Positions 33,927-40,463 of a DNA stretch of 64,000 nucleotides are shown here, one piece after another; positions within the stretch are counted from its first letter, which is position 1; every line of letters begins with the position of its first letter. Under the pieces are notes generated by a model. That model saw only the letters and a list, made by a program, of their open reading frames with translations, made no database searches and had not been told where the DNA came from. The stretch lies in contig NZ_CP094824.1 in the NCBI RefSeq assembly GCF_025561425.1, positions 1,922,001 to 1,986,000 on the forward strand. The letters run 5' to 3'. The stretch is from Mammaliicoccus sciuri (GTDB lineage Bacteria > Bacillota > Bacilli > Staphylococcales > Staphylococcaceae). A program made the translations under genes and the position numbers.

Positions 33927-34753
33927 AAGATATCTTAGTAAAGGTTGGTATACCAGAAGCAACCTATCATTACCATGCCAAACAATTACAAAAGGAAGAT
34001 TTAGATAAAGGTTGGAAGAAAAAGATCATTGAACTTTTTCAAAAACACAACGGTAAATACGGCTATCGTCGTATATATTTAGCTTTGAGAAATCAAGGTT
34101 ATCTCATTAACCATAAGAAAGTACAATGAATTATGCGAGAACTAGGATTAAAATGTCAAAAATTCACACGTAAATCACGCTATCAATCATAGAAAGGTAC
34201 AGTTGGTAAAGTGGCTGAAAATCGCTTGAATCGTAGATTCCATACATCTATTCGACTTCAAAAATTAGTGACAGATATCACTGAATTTAAATGTGCTGAA
34301 GAACAAAAATTATATCTCAGCCCTATTATGGATTTATACAATGGGGAAATCATTTCTTATGGTATATCCAGAAGACCAACATTAGACTTAGTACTTCAAT
34401 CATTGGATAAAGCAGTTACAATCATTAAGCATGAAGCACCATATCGTACGACGATACATTCTGATCAAGGTTGGCATTATCAGCATAATGCATGGATTAG
34501 AAGATTATCGGAACAAAGGATTTATCAAAGTATGTCACGTAAAGCGACGTGTGCGGATAATGCTTCTATGGAGAATTTCTTTGGCATCATGAAGCAGGAA
34601 ATGTATCATGGAGAAGAACTTGTTAACTATGAAACATTAAAAAGAAGAATTGAGGATTACATCTATTGGTATAACAATGAACGTTTGAAATTAAAATTGG
34701 CTGGACGAAGTCCAGTACAATACCGAACTCAATCCAGCCAATTAATAGCATAA
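33890..34753 (+). pseudogene. IS3-family OrfB, copy 2, broken by two stops
   Basis: The frame matches copy 1 except for CGA to TGA at 34127-34129 (residue 80) and TAC to TAG at 34190-34192 (residue 101). Near the end, Pro replaces the Ser of copy 1. The DDE core lies after both stops, so no active transposase can be made from this copy without readthrough. It could be moved in trans by copy 1. Confidence 0.9.
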
Positions 34754-34785
34754 TGGAAACTCTAACTTTGGGGGGCACTACCTTA

Positions 34786-34894
34786 ACGGGTGGTTTGTTC
34801 TGCGGCTATAAGCCTCTATTACTGACCAGCCCTAAAAGGGCACTGAGAAGATCAGCCAAATGTACTACTTTCCCAGCAACCCTTAAAAGGGTTG
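34786..34894 (-). ncRNA. Candidate structured RNA downstream of IS200 tnpA
   Basis: Four short hairpins occur in 110 bases: CAACCCTT/AAGGGTTG (34877-34894), GCCC/GGGC (34829-34841), GGCT/AGCC (34804-34814) and the terminal ACCACCCGTT palindrome, cut by the IS3 copy. CTGATC and GGTCAG (34850-34855 and 34822-34827) pair only on the minus strand (through G-U), enclosing the second hairpin. That points to an RNA made in the tnpA direction. No function is established. Confidence 0.45.
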
Positions 34895-34896
34895 TT

Positions 34897-34953
34897 TTAT
34901 TTTTTCTTCTTTCGAGTTTCTTCCCCAGTAAAAGGATCTATGTACTCTATCAT
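34897..34953 (-). CDS. 18-residue frame after tnpA
   Basis: An ATG six bases after the tnpA stop opens a frame ending at TAA 34897, reading MIEYIDPFTGEETRKKKK. There is no clear ribosome site, so it would depend on reinitiation. It could be a remnant of a larger gene or a conserved small element peptide; listed because it sits tightly between tnpA and the structured tail. Confidence 0.25.
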   Translation of the reverse strand: MIEYIDPFTGEETRKKKK

Positions 34954-34959
34954 TGTTAA

Positions 34960-35376
34960 CTATTCTGCTACTATATCCTCTTGTAATTGATTTCTTATAT
35001 AATTTTCTATCACTTTTTTATTTCTACCAACTGTATCTACATAAAATCCTTTACACCAAAATTTTCTGTTACCATATCTATACTTTAAATGGGCATGTCT
35101 ATCAAATATCATTAAGCTGCTCTTACCTTTTAAATAACCTACAAATTGAGAAACACTTAACTTTGGTGGAATGCTAACTAACATATGAATATGATCTTTA
35201 CATGCTTCAGCTTCTATTATTTCTACACCTTTTCTTTCACACAATTGTCTTAAAATAATACCAATATCTCTTTTAATTTTCCCATAAATAATTTGTCTAC
35301 GATATTTTGGTGCAAACACAATGTGGTACTTACAATTCCATTTTGTATGTGCTAAACTGTTTGTGTCTGATGACAT
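34960..35376 (-). CDS. tnpA: IS200-family Y1 transposase TnpA
   Basis: A 138-aa HUH single-strand transposase. The HUH motif is DHIHMLVSIPP (about 60-70), and the nucleophilic Tyr is in ENYIRNQLQED near residue 126. It moves a single DNA strand through the hairpin ends. No tnpB follows. The ribosome site GAGGAG (35386-35391) is buried in a leader hairpin. It appears intact. Confidence 0.93.
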   Translation of the reverse strand: MSSDTNSLAHTKWNCKYHIVFAPKYRRQIIYGKIKRDIGIILRQLCERKGVEIIEAEACKDHIHMLVSIPPKLSVSQFVGYLKGKSSLMIFDRHAHLKYRYGNRKFWCKGFYVDTVGRNKKVIENYIRNQLQEDIVAE

Positions 35377-35378
35377 TT

Positions 35379-35447
35379 AATGCATCTCCTCGTGTTGTTA
35401 ATTTTGGTTGGCTGACCAAATATTATTCTAGCATGTAGAGATGCATT
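35379..35447 (-). promoter_or_regulatory. IS200 leader hairpin hiding the tnpA ribosome site
   Basis: GAGATGCATT (35438-35447) is complementary to AATGCATCTC (35379-35388), which overlaps the GAGGAG ribosome site of tnpA. A second small stem TTTGGT/ACCAAA (35403-35420) lies in the loop. IS200 in Salmonella uses such a 5' stem to block translation and stop incoming transcription; here the same design is visible. Confidence 0.65.
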
Positions 35448-36381
35448 TTTTAATACAACGGTGAAACCATACTTCATACTTACGCGACAATCTATAAATA
35501 CCAAGAACAATAAAAGCAGATAAAATGACTAAACCATTACGTAACCACGTACTATCACTCTCACCCGTTTTAGGTAATTCTTTTTGTTGTTTATCTGACT
35601 TATTATCTGCAGCCTTAGCTTTATTGTCAGTAGCCTTAGCGTTTACATCTTTATTGCTATCTTCTTTCTTCACATCAACTTTTTTAGAAACATCAGAAGT
35701 TTGAGGATCAGACTTTTGATTATCAGCTACAGCTTTATTATTTGAAACGACCTTATTTTGATCAGCAGTATCTTTCTTATCAACTACATTACTTTGACTA
35801 TCTGATTTTTTATTAACTTTCCCATCATCTTTAGCCGGTTGTTCTACTTTAGAAGGAACATCTTGTTTTGGTTGATCTGACTTAGACTGATTGTCAGAAG
35901 TGTTTTTATTAGGTTCTGTTTGATCTTTTGGTTGATCATTTTTAGGTTCAACTTTTTGGTCATCTGCTTTTTTATCATCAGAAGTTTTATCAGACTTAGG
36001 ATCATATGTTACGCCATCTAATGGTCTTGGGTGTTCACCTACGAAAAGGTCATTTACTCTCCCTTTAGATTTATAGAAATCATAATATCCCCATTGATCC
36101 CAAATGTATTTATATTTAGGGTTAATTTCATTCATAGATACACCATCTTTATAAATATAAAAGTCTACTGGTTTTGCATCGATTTCTAGTATTTCTCCAT
36201 CCTGTTCAGGTACCGTCATTGAACCATTATAATTTACACCTATTGGCGATCTCATTCCACCAGATTTGAACACATATTTCAATGGTTTGTCTTGCTTCAC
36301 TTCTTCTGCATTAACTTTACCAATTAAAGGTGACGTTATTGTTGTACATAACAATGTTGATAAAAATATTTTCTTTAGCAT
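35428..36381 (-). CDS. LPXTG cell-wall-anchored surface protein with IS-altered C terminus
   Basis: 317 aa. Signal peptide 1-25 ends in GKVNAEE. Residues 30-130 form a compact, aromatic-rich region with no family I recognise (GGMRSPIGVNYNG, DQWGYYDFYKSKGRVN). About 140 residues of Lys/Asp/Gln/Asn-rich wall-spanning sequence follow. Then LPKTGE, a hydrophobic span (NGLVILSAFIVLGIY) and the basic tail RLSRKYE. The last residues (CIKKCISTC) are encoded by the IS200-like element, whose leader supplies the stop codon. Sortase A would still cut at LPKTG. Ribosome site AAGGGGAG. Confidence 0.85.
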   Translation of the reverse strand: MLKKIFLSTLLCTTITSPLIGKVNAEEVKQDKPLKYVFKSGGMRSPIGVNYNGSMTVPEQDGEILEIDAKPVDFYIYKDGVSMNEINPKYKYIWDQWGYYDFYKSKGRVNDLFVGEHPRPLDGVTYDPKSDKTSDDKKADDQKVEPKNDQPKDQTEPNKNTSDNQSKSDQPKQDVPSKVEQPAKDDGKVNKKSDSQSNVVDKKDTADQNKVVSNNKAVADNQKSDPQTSDVSKKVDVKKEDSNKDVNAKATDNKAKAADNKSDKQQKELPKTGESDSTWLRNGLVILSAFIVLGIYRLSRKYEVWFHRCIKKCISTC

Positions 36382-36636
36382 AAACTTCTCCCCTTACAGC
36401 GATATATTTAGAGTATTTTAATAATTATTTTTCAATATAAATTATCTGATTTTATGCATTTAAATAACCATTTTTTTTATTATTTAACCTTTGTTTTAAA
36501 TACTTGTATGGGATTATTATTTTATTATGATGCCTTTTTGGTTTAGGAGTTGGGTTTTTTAATATATTATTATTGGAGTTGGATCCTACGTTATTGTTTG
36601 TAGGTTTTATTTCTATTATTTTAGTGGCATCTTTGT

Positions 36637-37005
36637 TTATAATCCTATAAATTTATTTTTGTCGTAGATTTTTAGGAATATATTATTATCATTGTCAGTG
36701 TACATGGTCTTGGCAGTATATTTATGATGGTACATACTATTGGGATTTATATACTTTTTAATATAAATATCTTGCATCAGTGTAAAATCAGTTGTTACGA
36801 TTTCTATTGTTTTATTATAGGGTTTAAATTCTATTTCATGGACATTATAGTTATTGACGTATCCAAGCATATTATTATTCTGATCATACAATTTATACAT
36901 TATTTCTCGATTTGGTAAATTATATATTCCTTTCACTTTATAATATCCATTAAACGGTAATAAAAAGTTACTTTTATTATCATTGAAAATATTCCTAGAT
37001 ATTTC
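36637..37005 (-). pseudogene. Fragment of a secreted GW/SH3-like repeat protein
   Basis: An open frame bounded upstream by TAG at 37006-37008 and lacking a proper start or ribosome site. It contains YKVKGIYNLPNREIMYKL...MLGYVNNYNV, a GW-like module, and then HHKYTAKTMYTDNDNNIFLKIYDKNKFIG. The latter resembles GRYFRTENLYTDSLGGKYALIMDKNSEFLGF at the end of the nearby serine protease. It is probably what remains of a second exported protein of the same type; the 5' part is missing next to the IS110-family element. Confidence 0.5.
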
Positions 37006-37114
37006 CTACGATTTGTCAACTACTACGTAGTAAAAAATATTTAAAATTGGCATCACTAAATAAGCCTTTATTATTTAATAATTTTTTCAATATGTTATGA
37101 TTTAGATGAATATA

Positions 37115-38326
37115 TTATCCGTGTGGAGACAAGTGATAATCATATTCTTTATTATTTATTACGAGATAATGAATGGTTTTAAGTAGTTTGTTAATGCAAG
37201 CTACTGATGCAGTCTTGTGGCCTTTGCCATTAGGCTGCTTTTTTAATTTGTAATAATAGTCGATAATATGATTTTTAAATAACCTTTGACCCAACAGAAA
37301 ATTTTTAATGATTAAGTAAAATAATGATCTAGCATGTTTGTTTCCACGTTTGTTAATTTTATCTTTAAAATGCGTTTTACCAGACTGATATCTTTTTATA
37401 TCAATGCCTACATATGCATTCAATTGTTTATGAGAATCAAGGGATTTGATATCACCTAATTCGCCAATAATCATTATGGCAGTTAAATCACCAATGCCAG
37501 GAATAGATTTAATTATTTTAAATTCTTCAAATTCTTCAGCTAACATTAATAATCTTTGTTTTATAGAAGCATGCCGTTTCATTAGGCTTAATAAATCTTC
37601 AATCACATAAACTAATTTATCTGTTAAAAATGAATCTTTAGAAACAGAAGGATAACTGACCATAGAGAACTCTACGAGTTTATTTGCATATTGTGCTTTC
37701 TTTTTCTCTGATAGATTTTTTTCTGTACAACTATTAATTATCTTTTTTAGTTCTTCTATATCATTAGAATCAACAAAGTCCGGATGTGGGAACTTACTAG
37801 CTACTTGTAAAGCCAATTTTGAATATCTGTCCTTAAATAGGTTTTGTAATTCTGGAAAAGTCATATCTAGTAACTGAATCAATTGGTTTTTTAAGTAATT
37901 TTGTTGATTGTTAATTTCTTCATAGTATCTTGTCAGCTCTCTAATTTTTACATACTTTTCTTCCAATAAATTTCTAGAAGGTTTTTTGTTTATATTTTTA
38001 GCTAAAACAGCAAGTTTATGTGCATCAGATTTATCTGTTTTCCAGTTTCTTAAAGAATTAGTTAGTAATTTTGCCTCTAGAGGGTTAATTACACAAAACG
38101 AAATCTTATTAACGGTACAAAATTTCTCCAATACTTTTGAATATATACCAGTAGCTTCAAACAAGAAATATACTCCTGAGAAATTCTTTATATATTTCTT
38201 TAGTGAATCAAAACCATTATTATCATGGGTAATTTCAAATTCTTTAACAAATTCATTGTTTGAATAATGTGCAATAAAACTCTTTCCTTTTCCAACATCT
38301 ATTCCAAAATATTCGATAAAAACCAC
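37115..38326 (-). CDS. IS110-family DEDD transposase/recombinase
   Basis: 403 aa. The N-terminal RuvC-like DEDD domain shows FGIDVGKGKS (Asp), YFLFEATGIYS (Glu) and WKTDKSDAHKLA (two Asp). A coiled-coil middle leads to the C-terminal Transposase_20 part (KIIKSIPGIGDLTAIMIIGELGD, then YQSGKTHFKDKINKRGNKHAR) with candidate catalytic serines. The first possible start is GTG at 38326, but the ribosome site AGGAG overlaps it, so translation may begin a few codons later at a non-standard codon. Element ends are not defined. No downstream partner. Confidence 0.9.
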   Translation of the reverse strand: MVFIEYFGIDVGKGKSFIAHYSNNEFVKEFEITHDNNGFDSLKKYIKNFSGVYFLFEATGIYSKVLEKFCTVNKISFCVINPLEAKLLTNSLRNWKTDKSDAHKLAVLAKNINKKPSRNLLEEKYVKIRELTRYYEEINNQQNYLKNQLIQLLDMTFPELQNLFKDRYSKLALQVASKFPHPDFVDSNDIEELKKIINSCTEKNLSEKKKAQYANKLVEFSMVSYPSVSKDSFLTDKLVYVIEDLLSLMKRHASIKQRLLMLAEEFEEFKIIKSIPGIGDLTAIMIIGELGDIKSLDSHKQLNAYVGIDIKRYQSGKTHFKDKINKRGNKHARSLFYLIIKNFLLGQRLFKNHIIDYYYKLKKQPNGKGHKTASVACINKLLKTIHYLVINNKEYDYHLSPHG

Positions 38327-38344
38327 TCCTAATCTTCTAATTTA

Positions 38345-38460
38345 AGAAGTTTTAACTTCACTGAACCTTACTTAGTTCATTTTCCTGTACACGATCTCAG
38401 TGGACCCAACATACTAAAATCGAATTCATAAGGAGAGTGAAGTTCTCCAGTTTTTATTAC
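38345..38460 (-). ncRNA. Candidate IS110 bridge RNA region
   Basis: The noncoding DNA upstream of the IS110-family gene contains AACTTCACT (minus; 38436-38444) paired with AGTGAAGTT (minus; 38354-38362) around a 73-base internal loop, plus a small nested GGAG/CTCC stem. IS110-group elements encode their target- and donor-guiding bridge RNA in the noncoding end upstream of the recombinase, and the location and fold fit. The extent is a guess. Confidence 0.45.
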
Positions 38461-38557
38461 GGATTCTTTGACCCTAAAATCTATTCGGAGTACTTCTCTC
38501 TTCTACTATTTCATATTCTTAAAATAACTATCAACGGTAAGATAAAGAATATAAAAA

Positions 38558-38598
38558 AGTAGCGAAGCTCATCTACCGTCGTAGATTACTTCGCTACT
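38558..38598 (-). terminator. Terminator of the serine protease gene
   Basis: AGTAGCGAAG (38558-38567) pairs with CTTCGCTACT (38589-38598); an inner TCTAC/GTAGA stem extends it. On the minus strand it ends in TTTTTTATA. Confidence 0.88.
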
Positions 38599-38602
38599 AA
38601 TC

Positions 38603-40060
38603 TTAGTATGTTTTTATATCTCTTCTATTTAATTGAACGTCTTTATATCTGATTGTAGGCGTTATTTCAATATAATCATCACTAGATATAAAGCCTAAAA
38701 ATTCACTATTTTTATCCATAATTAAAGCATATTTTCCACCTAATGAATCTGTATATAAATTTTCTGTTCTAAAATATCTTCCGTTTTCTTTTGTATTATT
38801 AACAGTAAATCGTACTAAGTTTAAGTCACTCCATATTTTTGCGTTTTCATTTCTAATATAAATAAGTTTATGATATTCTTTAAATTTCAATTCATCTTTC
38901 CATTGATTGATGATTTTAATTTTATCAGCAGCTAGTCTTAATCCTGAATTGTATTTATAAGTAGATTTGTCATCAAAACTCATAGTATGAATTGCAACAA
39001 CTTCGTTTTTATAATTGTATACTGGAGAACCGCTTTGTCCTTTTTCGGTGTCAAAATCATAATACAAAAGATCATCTGTTATTCTGACAATCCTACCTGA
39101 ATTATAATATTGATTTCCAGTCTCAATCTTATTCACATTTGTTTCAGTTCTACCAGGATAACCAGATGTTGTAACCCATTGATTCAATGCCGTTTTATCA
39201 GTAATTTTTAATTTTCCTATTTCTTTACCTAAAGGTCTATCCATAATAACTAAACCTATATCATAGTATTTAGAACCGTATTTTATCCATTCTGGTAAAA
39301 CATATTTTTTGATTACTTTGGCAGTACCTAAAGTTGCATTTTTATTTTGATAACCTGCATTAATCGTAATCCTCTTAATATCAAATTCATGGTTTTCTAT
39401 AACATGAGCAGCAGTTAACACTGCGTAATCGTCAATTATAAACCCTGTACCTGCTACAGATGAATATTCATCAAGGTAGGATCTTACATAAACAATTGAA
39501 TTATATGGTGCTTTATTTATATTTTCGACCTTTTTCCGATCATCCGTATCAATAACTGTATCGTAGTGCGAGGTATCACTTACTTTATTTACAACTTCAT
39601 TCTTAACAACAGGTTGCTTATTTTGATTCGCCTTATCGTTTTCTTCTTTTACAATGTTTTTAACTGTTGTTAATTCAATATTATTGGGTACTATATAAGC
39701 TTTATCATTCTTATTTTTTTCTTTTTTTAGAGATTTATACTTTTCTGTATTATTACTTGTAATTTTTCCATGCTTTGTTACTAATACTTTTTTATTCGTG
39801 CGATTATCTGTAGGATTTTTTGCTTCTTCATTCTTAATATGTTCAACATCTTTATTTAAACTTTTATCTATATTTAAATTAGTAATTAAGTCTTCTTTTT
39901 CAAGATTATTTTGATCATTATTTGGTATATAATTTTCTTTTACATTAGCATTTGGAACTGTTCTATCTGATTGGTTATTTTCTTCTGCAAAGGCTTGATT
40001 ACTAAGTATAGAGATGTTGATTATAAACATAAGTATGATTATAAATACAAACTTCTTCAT
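38603..40060 (-). CDS. Secreted trypsin-like serine protease (V8/S1B type) with C-terminal GW/SH3-like domain
   Basis: 485 aa from the ATG at 40060, six bases after GAGG; an adjacent ATG is also possible. Signal peptide 1-25 (FIIILMFIINISILSNQAFA). Residues 26-175 are a Lys/Asn-rich linker. The protease domain (about 180-385) has His in VLTAAHVIEN, Asp in YYDIGLVIMD and Ser in TEKGQSGSPVYN. The last 90 residues (ENAKIWSDLNLVRFT...LGFISSDDY) look like a GW/SH3-type wall-binding module. V8-type relatives cleave after Glu, which is not shown here. Flanked by its own terminator and 350 bases of upstream DNA. Confidence 0.88.
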   Translation of the reverse strand: MKKFVFIIILMFIINISILSNQAFAEENNQSDRTVPNANVKENYIPNNDQNNLEKEDLITNLNIDKSLNKDVEHIKNEEAKNPTDNRTNKKVLVTKHGKITSNNTEKYKSLKKEKNKNDKAYIVPNNIELTTVKNIVKEENDKANQNKQPVVKNEVVNKVSDTSHYDTVIDTDDRKKVENINKAPYNSIVYVRSYLDEYSSVAGTGFIIDDYAVLTAAHVIENHEFDIKRITINAGYQNKNATLGTAKVIKKYVLPEWIKYGSKYYDIGLVIMDRPLGKEIGKLKITDKTALNQWVTTSGYPGRTETNVNKIETGNQYYNSGRIVRITDDLLYYDFDTEKGQSGSPVYNYKNEVVAIHTMSFDDKSTYKYNSGLRLAADKIKIINQWKDELKFKEYHKLIYIRNENAKIWSDLNLVRFTVNNTKENGRYFRTENLYTDSLGGKYALIMDKNSEFLGFISSDDYIEITPTIRYKDVQLNRRDIKTY

Positions 40061-40416
40061 CATACACCTCTTTCCATAACACTTAGAAAATATACTCAAT
40101 AAATTTTAGTATAAAAATGAAAGCTTATTAGACCGTATTAAAAATAAGATGAAGCCATAAATTATATTGATGCATTTACTACCTACTACACATTCAATTA
40201 TCACTCCTCTTCAATTTTTAACCTTCATATAACTTTCTTATATTTCGGTTTATTTTTTTATCGCCTATATTTTATCTGTATTGAAGAAATTTATACCTCA
40301 GATTAATTAAGGATATTATACAATGTAAATTTTTACCATTCAATATATTTTTTACATTTATTGTATTAAATTATGCCTGATATAAAATGCGTTATACATA
40401 CTTTTTTTCACAAAAA
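40061..40416. other. AT-rich intergenic region upstream of the protease gene
   Basis: 356 bases without a frame worth reporting. It separates the protease gene from the ileS terminator and must contain the protease promoter on the minus strand, but no clear near-consensus pair stands out. I see no repeat, hairpin array or RNA gene in it. Confidence 0.5.
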
Positions 40417-40444
40417 AACTCACGAGAAATTTATCTCGTGAGTT
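40417..40444 (-). terminator. Terminator of ileS
   Basis: AACTCACGAGA (40417-40427) pairs perfectly with TCTCGTGAGTT (40434-40444) over a 6-base loop; the minus strand continues with TTTTT. Confidence 0.92.
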
Positions 40445-40463
40445 CGTTTTATGATTTTTAAAT

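Larger units (their letters stand above)
33320..34782 (+). mobile_element. IS3-family element, IS150 group, copy 2 (degenerate)
   Basis: A 1463-bp near-identical copy of the element at 8472-9936, with the same GGTACTG and CACTACC ends and a 3-bp duplication TTA (33317-33319 and 34783-34785). OrfB carries two nonsense changes. Joining the flanks recreates a perfect palindrome (ACCACCCGTT / AACGGGTGGT), so the element landed in the hairpin end of the neighbouring IS200-like element. Confidence 0.92.
34783..35447 (-). mobile_element. IS200-like (Y1 HUH transposase) element, right end split by the IS3 copy
   Basis: The element contains a stand-alone tnpA, a downstream hairpin-rich tail and a 5' leader hairpin. 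The palindromic hairpin at its far end is split: one arm lies at about 33307-33319, the other at 34783-34797, with the IS3 copy between them. The 5' boundary is near 35447, inside the 3' end of the LPXTG gene. Exact ends cannot be fixed from one copy because IS200 elements have no inverted repeats or duplications. Confidence 0.75.

Noticed and set aside
34786-34894. TnpB guide (omega) RNA
   Set aside because: No tnpB frame overlaps or precedes it; kept only as an unnamed structured RNA candidate.
34753-34959. 68-codon plus frame across the IS3/IS200 junction
   Set aside because: It begins inside the IS3 end and crosses hairpins of the IS200 tail; no ribosome site and no coding character.
35428-36381. 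IsdA/IsdC-type heme NEAT protein
   Set aside because: The N-terminal domain lacks the NEAT heme-site pattern (S-x-x-x-x-Y and Y-x-x-x-Y) in a convincing form.
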